A stretch of 64,000 nt of DNA, taken from positions 84,629 through 148,628 of the forward strand of contig NZ_JADBGI010000003.1 in the NCBI RefSeq assembly GCF_014892575.1, given 5' to 3'. The notes beneath the pieces were generated by a model. The model did not search any database, was not told where the DNA came from, and was given only the letters and a program-made list of their open reading frames with translations. Position numbers and translations under genes: made by a program. This DNA comes from Nocardiopsis coralli. GTDB taxonomy: Bacteria; Actinomycetota; Actinomycetes; Streptosporangiales; Streptosporangiaceae. This document shows positions 9,990-18,132 of this stretch, piece by piece. The first letter of the stretch is position 1, and every line of letters begins with the position of its first letter.

Positions 9990-10550
9990 CTAGGCGTCGT
10001 CCTCGTAGACGTGCGGCGCCAGCGTGCCGATGAAGGGCAGGTTGCGGTAGCGCTCGGCGTAGTCGAGGCCGTAACCGACGATGAACTCGTTGGGCAGGTC
10101 GAAGCCGACGTAGCGCACGTCGAGGTCGACGTCGAAGGCCATCGGCTTGCGGACCATCGTGCAGATCTCCACCGACTTGGGACCGCGCGACTTGAGGTTG
10201 CCGACCAGCCAGGACAGCGTGAGCCCGGAGTCGATGACGTCCTCGACGATGAGGACGTCGCGGTCCTTGATGTCGGTCTCGAGGTCCTTGAGGATGCGCA
10301 CCACCCCGGAGGAGCTGGTGCCCGCCCCGTAGGAGGAGACGGCCATCCAGTCCATCGCGGCCGGCGAGTGCAGGGCCCGTGCGAGGTCGGCCATGACCAT
10401 GACGGCTCCCTTGAGCACGCCCACGATCAAGAGGTCACGGCCCGCGTAGTCCGCGTCGATCTGCGCGCCCATCTCCTGCAGGCGCGTGGTGATCTGCTCT
10501 TCTGTGACCAGGACCTTCTCGAGGTCCTGACCCATGTCCTTGGCGTCCAC
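9990..10550 (-). CDS. hpt: Hypoxanthine phosphoribosyltransferase
   Basis: Hpt salvages hypoxanthine and guanine with PRPP to IMP and GMP. The 186-residue protein carries [16 protein letters not shown], the [11 protein letters not shown] loop, the PRPP-binding motif [14 protein letters not shown] and the C-terminal [22 protein letters not shown] base-binding region. The GTG at 10550 (VDAKDMGQ) is chosen because AGGA lies eight bases upstream; the ATG five codons later has only a too-close AAGGA. The long open frame upstream is a tilS shadow. The tilS-hpt-ftsH order is conserved widely in bacteria. Confidence 0.95.
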   Translation of the reverse strand: MDAKDMGQDLEKVLVTEEQITTRLQEMGAQIDADYAGRDLLIVGVLKGAVMVMADLARALHSPAAMDWMAVSSYGAGTSSSGVVRILKDLETDIKDRDVLIVEDVIDSGLTLSWLVGNLKSRGPKSVEICTMVRKPMAFDVDLDVRYVGFDLPNEFIVGYGLDYAERYRNLPFIGTLAPHVYEDDA

Positions 10551-10627
10551 GCTCGTGTTCCTCGCTGCTGGGTTCCCCGTGTGCGGCACCAAGGATAAAC
10601 GCGGAGCGAACCGGCACCGTGCGCCGG

Positions 10628-11602
10628 TCACCTCCCGATGGTGATCCGGCCGTCGCGGCGGCGCCCACGCAGGCCGCCGGGCAGGTCGATGTGGGACTGG
10701 CCACGCCATTCGGTCACCAGGCGGTCGAGTTCGCGCACGTGTCGGGCGTTGAGGTCCCCGGCGGGGCATCCGGCGTCGAGGGCGGCGCGGTGGAGGACCC
10801 GGGTCCGCAGGGCGGACGGGGCGGCCTCGAGTTCGGCGACGGAGAGCCCCTCGGCGGGGTCGTCGCCGGCGCGGCAACGCAGGTCGGCCGCGAGACCGTC
10901 GAGGGTGTCGGCGTCCGAGCGCAGCATCCCGGCGGTGCGGGCGAGCGCCCGTGCGATCCCCGGGCCGAGGGTCTTCTCCAGGGCGGGGAGGGCGTCGTGG
11001 CGGACCCGGGAACGTGCGAAACGCGGGTCGTGGTTGTGCGGGTCCTCCCACGGCGACAGGTCCATGCACAGGCAGGCGCGGCGCACGGTCTCGCGGTCCA
11101 GGTCGAGGAAGGGACGCAGGTAGGCGCCGGCACGCGGCGGCATCCCGGCGAGCGAGCGCGCGCCCGAGCCGCGGGCCAGCCCGAGCAGCACCGTCTCGGC
11201 CTGGTCGTCGAGGGTGTGGCCGAGCAGCACCGCGGCAGGGGCGTGGTCGGAGACGACGGTGTCGAGCGCGGTGTACCGGGCGGTGCGGGCGGCCGCCTCG
11301 GGACCGCCCCGGCCGGCCACCCGGACGGTGCGGACCAGCGCGGGGTCCAGGCCCAGGTCCGCCATGACCCCGGCGACAGCGCGGGCCCGTTCGGCCGAGC
11401 CGTCCTGCAGCCCGTGGTCGACGGTCACGCCCCCGGCACGGCGGCCGCGGCGGGGCGCCTCGAAGGCCAGGGCCCCGGCCAGCGCCAGGGAGTCGGGGCC
11501 ACCGCTGCACGCCGCGAACACGGTGGTGTCCCGGGGCAGGGCGAGCAGAACCCGCCGCACCGCCGAACGTACGGCGGCCACGGCGGGGTCGGGACCGGTC
11601 AT
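10628..11602 (-). CDS. tilS: tRNA(Ile)-lysidine synthetase
   Basis: TilS attaches lysine to C34 of the CAU-anticodon tRNA-Ile so that it reads AUA. The 324-residue protein has the PP-loop ATPase motif [10 protein letters not shown] near residue 35, then VTVDHGLQ and the [22 protein letters not shown] motif of the TilS/MesJ family, [15 protein letters not shown] and [16 protein letters not shown]. The C-terminal region is short, as in many actinobacterial forms. The ATG at 11602 overlaps the upstream metalloprotease stop (ATGA), and the gene is followed 77 bases on by hpt. Confidence 0.94.
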   Translation of the reverse strand: MTGPDPAVAAVRSAVRRVLLALPRDTTVFAACSGGPDSLALAGALAFEAPRRGRRAGGVTVDHGLQDGSAERARAVAGVMADLGLDPALVRTVRVAGRGGPEAAARTARYTALDTVVSDHAPAAVLLGHTLDDQAETVLLGLARGSGARSLAGMPPRAGAYLRPFLDLDRETVRRACLCMDLSPWEDPHNHDPRFARSRVRHDALPALEKTLGPGIARALARTAGMLRSDADTLDGLAADLRCRAGDDPAEGLSVAELEAAPSALRTRVLHRAALDAGCPAGDLNARHVRELDRLVTEWRGQSHIDLPGGLRGRRRDGRITIGR

Positions 11603-12681
11603 TCCGCGATGGCGGCGGGGCGCACCACGCGGTCGATCCACGCGTTCGGGTCGCGGATCTCCGCCATCGTCGGCAGGGTCTCGCGGGAGGTCCACACCTT
11701 GTTGAACTCGGCCATGCCCACCTGGGCGACGACGGTGCGCACGAAGGCGGCGCCCTCCTCGTACTGCTTCATCTTCATGTCCATGCCGAGGAGCTGGCGC
11801 ATGATGCGGTCGAGCGGGTTGGCGGCCGCCCGGCGCTTCTGGAACCGGGCGCGGATGCGCTCCACGCTCGGCACGACCTCGGGCCCGACGGCGTCCATGA
11901 CGTAGTCGCCGTGCCCCTCGGCCAGGCTCATGACCGCGCTGACACGGTCCATGATCTCCTGCTGCTCCTGGCTCTGGAAGGCGGTGAGCAGCCCGCCTGC
12001 CTCACCGTCGCCGCGGACCGCCCCGGCCACGGCCTCGCCCGCAGCGCGCAGGCGGTCGGCGAAGACGGCGGCGTCCAGCTCCGAGGACAGCAGGAGTTCC
12101 TGCATGAGGTCCTGGACGTACCCGCGCAGCCACGGCGTGGACGTGAACTGCATCCGGTGGGTCTCCTCGTGCAGGCAGACCCAGAGGCGGAAGTCGTGCG
12201 GGTCGACGTCCATCTCACGTTCGGTGTTGACGATGTTGGGCGCGACCAGGGTCAGGCGCCCGGTCGGCATGTTCCCGTCGGGGTCGGGCGGGAGGAAGAG
12301 TTCGTACTGGCCCAGGACCTTCCCGGCCAGGTAGGAGAGCACCGCGCCGAGCTGCATCCCGGTCACACGGGACCCGACGGCGCCCGCCAGGTTCGCGCCG
12401 GGGGTCTCGGAGCGTTCGCTGCTCATCTGTTCGAGGGCGGGTTCGAGCACGACCCGGAACCCGTCGACGTTGGCGCGGATCCAGCCGGGGCGGTCGACGA
12501 TCGCCGCGGGGCCGGTCGGTACGAGAGGGTTCAAGCCGGTGAAGTCGCGCACGTGTCCGGCGGCCTCGGTGGAGAGTTCGCGCAACTGCGCGACGGCCTG
12601 CCGCGCGTCGGACAGTTCCACCTGCGGCCCCGGGCGCACGAGGCGGACACCGGTGCTGACGGCTACGTCCCAGTCGATCAC
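11599..12681 (-). CDS. DUF2342-type zinc-dependent metalloprotease
   Basis: This is a predicted zincin of the DUF2342 family, also annotated as coenzyme F420 biosynthesis-associated. The HExxH zinc motif is visible as [11 protein letters not shown] about 170 residues in, followed by a long helical C-terminal half containing [12 protein letters not shown]. The family typically starts M(I)DWDLAV, so the GTG at 12681 (VIDWDVAV) is chosen, with GGA seven bases upstream; a GTG at 12705 is the upper limit. It lies between the dac gene and tilS and overlaps tilS by four bases. The natural substrate is unknown, and the F420 link is only a name given by phylogenetic profile. Confidence 0.8.
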   Translation of the reverse strand: MIDWDVAVSTGVRLVRPGPQVELSDARQAVAQLRELSTEAAGHVRDFTGLNPLVPTGPAAIVDRPGWIRANVDGFRVVLEPALEQMSSERSETPGANLAGAVGSRVTGMQLGAVLSYLAGKVLGQYELFLPPDPDGNMPTGRLTLVAPNIVNTEREMDVDPHDFRLWVCLHEETHRMQFTSTPWLRGYVQDLMQELLLSSELDAAVFADRLRAAGEAVAGAVRGDGEAGGLLTAFQSQEQQEIMDRVSAVMSLAEGHGDYVMDAVGPEVVPSVERIRARFQKRRAAANPLDRIMRQLLGMDMKMKQYEEGAAFVRTVVAQVGMAEFNKVWTSRETLPTMAEIRDPNAWIDRVVRPAAIAE

Positions 12682-12801
12682 AGTCACATCCGTCAGCCTA
12701 CCCACGGGTCAGGCGCGGGCACCGGGATCGGAGTGGGAAATCAGGGCCCTGCGGGGGGTTCCCCCGATACCGGCGACCGGGCCGGGCGGCGTCGTTCCCG
12801 G

Positions 12802-14163
12802 TCAGGAACAGCCGCAGGCACTGAGCGCCGCGGCGATGGTGTCCAGCTGCGGCCCAGTGGCGCCGTCGACGTTGGCCACGAAGGCGTAGACGAAGACGTT
12901 GCCCTCCTGGTCGTGCACGGTCCCGGCCAGTGAGCTCACGCCGTCCAGGGTTCCGGTCTTGCCGCGCACCAGGCCCGCACCGTCGTGGGAGTCGGAGTGT
13001 TCGGAGTAGCGGCCGGACAGGGTCCCGGTGGCGTTGGCGGTGGGCAGCCCGGTCACGGTCGCGTCGAGGTCCGGGTGCTCGGGGTCCCCGGCGATCTGCA
13101 CCATCTCCACGAGCGCGCGGGGTGTGATGCTGTTCTCCGGGCTCAGGCCGCTGTTGTCGGACAGCTCCACACCCTCGATGCCGAGGTCGTCCAGGACGCT
13201 GTGGGTGGCCGCGGCGGCTCCGTCGAAGTCCGGCTCCTCCCCCAGTTCGAGGGCGGCGACCCGGCCCAGTGACTCGGCCATGTTGTTGTCGCTGGCCAGC
13301 ATCATGAACTCGACCAGGTCGGAGACGGGGCCCGACTCGACCTCGGCCAGGACCTCGCCGGAGGCCTCTTCCTCGGACGGGTCGCCGTCGACCTCGATGC
13401 CGGCGTCCTCCAGCTGTGTGGCGAAGGCGTCGGCGGCGGCGCGCGGCGGGTCGTCCTCGCGGGTGGAAACGTCCGGTTCGACCCGGCCGCCGTCGAGCAG
13501 GAGGGCATGGACGGCGGCGGTGCTGCCCTCGGTGATGTAGTTGGGTTTCCACCCGGGGCCGGTGTCGGAGCCGGTGAAGTGCGAGTCGTCGTAGCCGAGC
13601 GAGACCGAGGACACACCCTGCTCCTCGAGGGCCTCGGCGGTGCTCTCGGCCAGCTCCTCCAAGGTCGCCGCCTGCGGGTAAGCTGCCGTGTCGGCCGTCG
13701 CGGTCAAGGTCGCGTCGCCCGTCCCGCGCAGCACCAGGCTGTCGTCGTCCGGGTCCAGGTGGACCTCGGTGGTGAGCCTGTGGTCGGGGCCGGCGGCGGA
13801 CAGCACCGCGATGGCCGTCGCGATCTTCGTGGTCGAGGCGGGTACCGCAGAGGTGTCGGCGTCGTGCTCGAAGAGTGTCTCGCCGGAGACGCCGTCCACG
13901 ACGAAACCGGAGAGGCCCTCCTCGAGCCCGGAAGCCGACATGGGATCATCGAGAACGTCCGCGATCCGTTCCGGGTCGGCCGGAGTCGAGGCCGCGGGAT
14001 CCACCGACGCCGCGCCCTCGGCGTCCGTGACCGGGTTGGGTGCCGCCGGGAGCGGTCTGGCCTCGATCATGTCGAGGGTGACGAAACCGGCGATCAGCAC
14101 GAATATGTTGAGAAGGGCCAGCGTGACGAACGCTTCGCCTCGTACCCGTCGCACCCGGGGCAC
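12802..14163 (-). CDS. dacB: D-alanyl-D-alanine carboxypeptidase/endopeptidase (PBP4 family)
   Basis: This is a penicillin-binding serine peptidase of family S13 that trims or opens peptidoglycan cross-links outside the membrane. The 453-residue protein has an N-terminal membrane anchor or signal (residues 12-32). The three active-site motifs are S110-T-T-K113, S291-D-N and K402-T-G, with the family's insertion domain between the first two. It lies in the conserved actinobacterial order ppa (divergent), dac, DUF2342 zincin, tilS, hpt, ftsH. The 76-base gap to ppa must contain both promoters. Confidence 0.93.
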   Translation of the reverse strand: MPRVRRVRGEAFVTLALLNIFVLIAGFVTLDMIEARPLPAAPNPVTDAEGAASVDPAASTPADPERIADVLDDPMSASGLEEGLSGFVVDGVSGETLFEHDADTSAVPASTTKIATAIAVLSAAGPDHRLTTEVHLDPDDDSLVLRGTGDATLTATADTAAYPQAATLEELAESTAEALEEQGVSSVSLGYDDSHFTGSDTGPGWKPNYITEGSTAAVHALLLDGGRVEPDVSTREDDPPRAAADAFATQLEDAGIEVDGDPSEEEASGEVLAEVESGPVSDLVEFMMLASDNNMAESLGRVAALELGEEPDFDGAAAATHSVLDDLGIEGVELSDNSGLSPENSITPRALVEMVQIAGDPEHPDLDATVTGLPTANATGTLSGRYSEHSDSHDGAGLVRGKTGTLDGVSSLAGTVHDQEGNVFVYAFVANVDGATGPQLDTIAAALSACGCS

Positions 14164-14239
14164 CTGCCCTTCCTTCGGTGTCGCGGCCTGACGTTGTAGT
14201 TATACGGCGACATTAGTCGCATTGGGAGCCGAGATCAGC

Positions 14240-14764
14240 ATGGAATTCGACGTTACGATCGAGATCCCCAAGGGGGAGCGCAACAAGTACGAGGTGGACC
14301 ACGAGACCGGCCGCATCCGTCTCGACCGCATGCTGTTCACCTCCACCACCTACCCCGCCGACTACGGCTTCGTCGAGGGGACGCTCGGCGAGGACGGCGA
14401 CCCCTTGGACGCGCTGGTCCTGCTCAAGGCCCCGACGTTCCCCGGCTGCCTCATCCGCGCCCGTGCGATCGGTATGTTCCGCATGCGCGACGAGGCCGGC
14501 GGCGACGACAAGCTGCTGTGCGTCCCGTCGACCGACCCGCGCCAGGAACACCTGCGTGACATTCACCACGTGAACGAGTTCGAGCGCCTCGAGATCGAGC
14601 ACTTCTTCCGCGTGTACAAGGACCTCGAGCCCGGCAAGTCCACCGAGGGCTCGACCTGGGTCGGCCGCCATGAGGCCGAGCAGGAGATCCTGGCGTCGAT
14701 CAAGCGCGCCGAGGAGCACGGTTCCCACGGCGACGCGTCGCACATCACCACGGGTGACGAGTAG
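14240..14764 (+). CDS. ppa: Inorganic pyrophosphatase
   Basis: Soluble family I pyrophosphatase hydrolyses PPi to two phosphates and drives biosynthetic reactions. The 174-residue protein starts [21 protein letters not shown] and shows [20 protein letters not shown], the metal-binding [10 protein letters not shown] and the [17 protein letters not shown] region. The ATG at 14240 is preferred over an upstream TTG at 14222 because GGGAG lies ten bases before it and the family begins with this peptide. It is transcribed divergently from the dac gene and convergent with the gene ending at 14788. Confidence 0.96.
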   Translation: MEFDVTIEIPKGERNKYEVDHETGRIRLDRMLFTSTTYPADYGFVEGTLGEDGDPLDALVLLKAPTFPGCLIRARAIGMFRMRDEAGGDDKLLCVPSTDPRQEHLRDIHHVNEFERLEIEHFFRVYKDLEPGKSTEGSTWVGRHEAEQEILASIKRAEEHGSHGDASHITTGDE

Positions 14765-14784
14765 ACGGTTCCCGTACCCGGGCC

Positions 14785-14813
14785 CCGTCACCGCTGGCTC
14801 TGCGGCGTGACGG
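14785..14813. terminator. Possible hairpin at convergent gene ends
   Basis: CCGTCACCGC and GCGGCGTGACGG form an imperfect stem just after the ppa stop. The stem overlaps the last codons of the oppositely transcribed gene ending at 14788. No T-run is present. It could act as a weak bidirectional terminator. Confidence 0.3.
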
Positions 14814-15366
14814 TGCCCGGGACCGGCCCGAACGCGGTGTCGTTGGAGAGCACGACACCTGCGAGGGTCAACAGCAGCAGGGCGCCCAGCAGCGCCAACC
14901 CCACCGGCAGCAGCGGGAACAGCCCCCGCAGAGGCGCCGGTTCCCCCGGACGGCGCGGAAAGCCGTCCCTGCGGAAGTCGTCGGTACGCGCGGCCACGTG
15001 CGCGCGGTACCCGTCCAGCTCCGGGCCCGTGGCCGCGTTGAGCACACGGCGGCGCACCATCCCCGTGCACTCCGGCAGGCCCGCCGGAAGGGCCTCACCC
15101 GTGGCCGCCCGGTGCCGGGCGCACTCCGCCTCCGCCATCGCACGCAACCAGTCCCCGAGGTCGTCGGGGTCGCGCACCTTGTCGATGTGTGCGCGGGCGG
15201 CGATGAGCACGTCCCTCAGCACGACGTGGGCCGCGTCGCGGTCGGCCAGCTCGAGGATGCAGCACCGGTAGAGCTCGTCGCCGTAGGTGTCGAGGAGTTC
15301 GGTGTAGGCCTCGTGCGGAGGGATGCGACTGGAGCTCAGGGTCAGGAGCAGGTCCCGGTCGGTCAT
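14788..15366 (-). CDS. Unknown protein with sigma-70 region-2-like half and C-terminal membrane helix
   Basis: This is a 192-residue protein of unknown function. The N-terminal half (HEAYTELLDTYGDELYRCC, then DRDAAHVVLRDVLIAARAH, then LGDWLRAMAEAECARHR) resembles the helix pattern of ECF sigma region 2. No region 4 follows; instead one hydrophobic helix (LLPVGLALLGALLLLTLAGVVL) lies near the C-terminus. Either a membrane-tethered sigma-like protein or a coincidental helical protein is possible. The ATG at 15366 is chosen. An ATG at 15408, directly after the upstream stop, would add 14 residues and would be translationally coupled; neither has a clear ribosome site. Confidence 0.55.
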   Translation of the reverse strand: MTDRDLLLTLSSSRIPPHEAYTELLDTYGDELYRCCILELADRDAAHVVLRDVLIAARAHIDKVRDPDDLGDWLRAMAEAECARHRAATGEALPAGLPECTGMVRRRVLNAATGPELDGYRAHVAARTDDFRRDGFPRRPGEPAPLRGLFPLLPVGLALLGALLLLTLAGVVLSNDTAFGPVPGTVTPQSQR

Positions 15367-15408
15367 AGACCAAGAATCTACGCCGGGTACGGCGCCCGCC
15401 CCCGCCAT

Positions 15409-15744
15409 TCAGCGAAAGTCGGTCGGGTCGGGGGCCTCCCCGGCGTCCTCCCCGTGGCCAGGGAGGAAGGGCCACGCTCCCCCGACGAAGCGGGAGCGCA
15501 GCCACAACAGCACGTAGGTGAGCACGGTCAGCGCCGCCACCAGCACCGCCGCCCCCGCGCCGAGGAAACCCAGGGCCATGACCCCGGCGGCCGCGACGAC
15601 GAGTGCACGCACGAGCAGGCGCGCCCACAGGCCCTGTGCCTGGGGCGTCAAGTGGGCCCACCGAGGGATGCCATCTCGGCCACTCCTGTCACTACCGCGG
15701 GGGATGCTGCCCGTGTCGGCGGTGGGGCCGCCGTCGGGGTGCAC
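15409..15744 (-). CDS. Small two-helix membrane protein, unknown
   Basis: This is a 111-residue protein. A polar N-terminus precedes two closely spaced hydrophobic helices (about residues 42-62 and 64-82) joined by a short turn, followed by an acidic, proline-containing tail (GEDAGEAPDPTDFR). I do not recognise the family with confidence. The GTG at 15744 gives the longest form. The stop directly abuts a possible ATG for the downstream sigma-like gene, so the two are probably co-transcribed and may interact in the membrane. Confidence 0.55.
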   Translation of the reverse strand: MHPDGGPTADTGSIPRGSDRSGRDGIPRWAHLTPQAQGLWARLLVRALVVAAAGVMALGFLGAGAAVLVAALTVLTYVLLWLRSRFVGGAWPFLPGHGEDAGEAPDPTDFR

Positions 15745-16153
15745 ATGTCACCACCACGGGACTCCCGCCGCAACACACCCGGGGCAGGCACCGGACGCAC
15801 GTGTGTCCCGGACCGGCTTGACTACCCCCGTCGATGCTGGTGTCCTTGCAACCATGGATCCGCACACCCGCACCGCCGTCCCGGCTCGCACGGCCCCTTG
15901 GGCCCCCTGCCGCCTGGCCTGTGCGGCGTGTCCGTGTTGTCGTCCCTGAGCCACCGCCACGGCCGCTGTCACTGACCGGCCCGGTGTCTCCCACCGTCCG
16001 AACGCGCACTCGCGACGACGGTGGCCTGCTCTTTCCACCGCGGGAGACCTGTGTCCGCGGCGCCGTTCGGCGCCCGCCGCTCCCCGGTTTCCTCGGACGA
16101 CCCACGCGCCCCGCCATGGTGCCGGGCGCGCACACGTGAAGGATAGTGCCCCG
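15745..16153. other. Intergenic region, no gene seen
   Basis: About 410 bases lie between the divergent genes starting at 15744 (minus) and 16154 (plus). Open frames here lack ribosome sites and read as Arg/Pro-rich low-information peptides, so I call no gene. It must hold two promoters, but no clear -10/-35 pair is evident. Confidence 0.4.
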
Positions 16154-16696
16154 ATGTCCCGTCAGGTCTCGCCCACCGCCCCTGCCGCGCCCGAAGCCGG
16201 ACCCTCCCGTGTCTCGTTGGAGGGGATCGGCGACGTCGTCGACGCCGGAGCGAGGTCCGGTTACGCCCACCTCGGTGAGCGCCGCGCCCCGACCCTGGGC
16301 CAGCTGTGCTCGGCCGCCCGGGAGGCCGCCGCGGCGCTGGTCCGGCCGTCGCTGTGGCCCGTGCGCCGCGGCCGTTGGCAGCCCGCGCCCCGCAGCGCCC
16401 GGCGCCACGCGGTCGGAAGGCTGCGGGTGAGCGTGGTGGCGCTGGAGCCGAACAGTTTTGTCGCGGGCCCGCAGTCGCCGGCGCACCGCCGCAGCCCCAT
16501 GGAGGTCCTGCACCTGGTGGGTGGGCGCGCGCACCTCATCGACTCCGGCGCGGACGGGTGGATGCGGTCGGCGGCCGAGCTGGCACCGGGCCGCAGCAGG
16601 GTCGTGGGGACCCCGGCCGCGGGTGGTCCGCGCGGGCACCAGTTCCTCGTCAACACCGGCGACGAGGTGGCGGTCGTGCTGCGGGTGACCGCCTGA
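16154..16696 (+). CDS. Hypothetical protein with possible cupin-like core
   Basis: This is a 180-residue protein with no signal peptide or membrane helix. The ATG at 16154 is chosen because AAGGA lies about ten bases upstream; a GTG at 16136 is in frame. The basic, alanine-rich N-terminal half (REAAAALVRPSLWPVRRGRW) is followed by a beta-rich half: GRLRVSVVALEP, PMEVLHLVGGRAHLID, GHQFLVNTGDEVAVVLRVTA. The strand pattern with paired glycines is compatible with a small cupin-type barrel, but no metal-binding histidine set is obvious. I do not recognise the family. Confidence 0.55.
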   Translation: MSRQVSPTAPAAPEAGPSRVSLEGIGDVVDAGARSGYAHLGERRAPTLGQLCSAAREAAAALVRPSLWPVRRGRWQPAPRSARRHAVGRLRVSVVALEPNSFVAGPQSPAHRRSPMEVLHLVGGRAHLIDSGADGWMRSAAELAPGRSRVVGTPAAGGPRGHQFLVNTGDEVAVVLRVTA

Positions 16697-16706
16697 GCGG
16701 GGAGGC

Positions 16707-17084
16707 TCAGGTGTCATCGGCCCGCCCGGCGGCGGCCTCGCGCAGGGCCGCGTCGACCGCCTCGATCGAACGCAGCAGTGCCGCCGTGCGCTGCCCCTCG
16801 GCCAGGTAGGCGTTCATGACCTGGTCCAGCGCGTGCGGCGGCAGGTGGTCGCGCAGGTCGACGCGTGCGGTGCGGTAGCCCTCCCGCGCGGCCTCCAGTG
16901 CGGCGGTGACGTACTGGAGGGCCAGGCGGGACAGGGCGACGGGATGGCGGCGCAGGACACCGTGCAGGCGGTAGTCGGCGGGCACGTGGTCGAACAGCCA
17001 CACCAGGGCCGTCTGCTCGAAGGAGTCCGACCCGGGTGGGTGCACACTCGCGGGCCAGTCGGGTGTCAGCGACTGATCGGGCAT
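16707..17084 (-). CDS. Conserved-looking hypothetical protein, all-helical
   Basis: This is a 125-residue cytoplasmic protein with a predicted mostly helical fold: QTALVWLFDHVPADYRLHGVLRRHPVALSRLA, then LQYVTAALEAAREGYRTARVDLRDHLPP, then a final helix ending AALREAAAGRADDT. Codon use is typical of the window and the frame has strong third-position GC bias, supporting a real gene. It ends 10 bases from the plus-strand gene stopping at 16696 (convergent). The function is unknown. The length and helical repeats suggest a small scaffold or regulator, which is inference. Confidence 0.6.
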   Translation of the reverse strand: MPDQSLTPDWPASVHPPGSDSFEQTALVWLFDHVPADYRLHGVLRRHPVALSRLALQYVTAALEAAREGYRTARVDLRDHLPPHALDQVMNAYLAEGQRTAALLRSIEAVDAALREAAAGRADDT

Positions 17085-17132
17085 GACCCCAGCATACCCC
17101 GGCCTTCGTAAACCTGTTCGATCGGCGTTCGA

Positions 17133-17360
17133 TCAGCTCTCGGTTCCACCCCCGGAGGTGGTTCCGGAACCGCCCTCGGCCTCGGCGGCCCGTTTCTCCA
17201 GTTCCACGTTGAGGGCGTGCTCGGCGGCGTCGATCGCGGCGCGTGCGGTGATGGCGTTCGTGTGCGCCCGATCGACCTCGTCCAGGAGGATGCAGTCGAA
17301 GGAGACCCTGGCGTCGTGGATCGCGGCTTCCAACTGGCGTGATGCCTCTTGCAGACTCAT
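17133..17360 (-). CDS. Small helical hypothetical protein
   Basis: This is a 75-residue protein beginning MSLQEASRQLEAAIHDARVS. It is mostly one or two amphipathic helices (NAITARAAIDAAEHALNVELEKRAAEAE) with a Gly/Ser/Thr-rich tail ending GGGTES. The ATG at 17360 has GGAGGGG immediately upstream. The longer open frame beyond it is Arg/Pro-rich and reads as a shadow. The helices could form a coiled coil. It lies 48 bases downstream of the gene starting at 17084 on the same strand. The role is unknown. Confidence 0.55.
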   Translation of the reverse strand: MSLQEASRQLEAAIHDARVSFDCILLDEVDRAHTNAITARAAIDAAEHALNVELEKRAAEAEGGSGTTSGGGTES

Positions 17361-17528
17361 GCCCCTCCCTTCCCCGCAAAAGTGGCACCGCACACACGTT
17401 CCCGGGGCCCCTCCCGCCCCAGGAGGCCCGCGCCCACGGGAGAATCGTTGCGGCCGTGCACCGGCGACCCCGGGCACGGCAGAGGCCCCGCACTCCCGGC
17501 GGGGCCGACGACGTCCGAAGGGGAGACC

Positions 17529-17684
17529 ATGCTCCGTATCGTCCTGGTGCTGCTCGCGATCTGGCTCGTCCTGGGGATCCTGGGTGCGGTCCTGCGGGGC
17601 CTGTTCTGGCTCACGGCGATCGCGGCCGTGCTGTTCGTGGCGACCGCCGCCTGGGGGTGGTTCACCGGCTCGAAGAAGAGCTGA
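17529..17684 (+). CDS. 51-residue hydrophobic membrane protein
   Basis: This tiny membrane protein begins MLRIVLVLLAIWLVLGILG and has two hydrophobic stretches (residues 3-24 and 26-45) and a basic end GSKKS. It resembles the short hydrophobic proteins (lmo0937/DUF5670-like) found across bacteria, whose function is unknown. The ATG at 17529 follows GGGGAGACC, a good ribosome site. A GGCCCCGC/GCGGGGCC hairpin at 17484-17506 sits in its upstream region. The frame is open further upstream, but that part has no membrane-like or ordered sequence. Confidence 0.6.
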   Translation: MLRIVLVLLAIWLVLGILGAVLRGLFWLTAIAAVLFVATAAWGWFTGSKKS

Positions 17685-17706
17685 CCCCGGGGCCGCGGGC
17701 CCGCCC

Positions 17707-18057
17707 CTAACCGGAGGCGGGGTCGCCGGCGGCCCCGGGCTCACCGAGGTCTGCCACGATGCGGCGGGCGCGTGCGTGGTCGGCGCGCAGGCGGTCGGCG
17801 ACCATACGCACGGCCTCCTCGCGGCGCCCGTCGGCGATCAGGGCCAGCGCCCGGTGGCGCACGGTGTCCGGCAGCTGGTCGTGCGAGCGTGCCGCGGGGA
17901 CGTACCCGCCCACCTGCGCCTCGGCCGGGCGGCCGGCGGTCCGGGGCGGGCGGGGCCCCTGCTCGAGCCGCGCCACGACCCGGCGCAGGGCGTAGGAGCC
18001 GCCGCCCAGGACCACGACCGCCCCCAGCAGCGCGATCATCATCAGCATCAGACTCAT
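17707..18057 (-). CDS. Single-pass membrane protein with L7/L12-like C-terminal helix pair
   Basis: This 116-residue protein has one N-terminal membrane helix (MLMMIALLGAVVVLGGGSYALRR) and a cytosolic part ending in RHRALALIADGRREEAVRMV followed by DHARARRIVADLG. That C-terminal pattern (a short helix, a G-R-x-x-E-A-V turn, then a second helix) resembles the ribosomal protein L7/L12 C-terminal fold seen in other small membrane proteins. It lies 75 bases downstream of the giant beta-helix gene on the same strand and may be co-transcribed with it. The function is unknown. Confidence 0.6.
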   Translation of the reverse strand: MSLMLMMIALLGAVVVLGGGSYALRRVVARLEQGPRPPRTAGRPAEAQVGGYVPAARSHDQLPDTVRHRALALIADGRREEAVRMVADRLRADHARARRIVADLGEPGAAGDPASG

Positions 18058-18132
18058 GGCGCGAGCCTACACAGTGTCATGACAAGAACACGCAAAGCTG
18101 ACAAAAGGTTTGGCAGTGGAGGTCGCGGGCGA

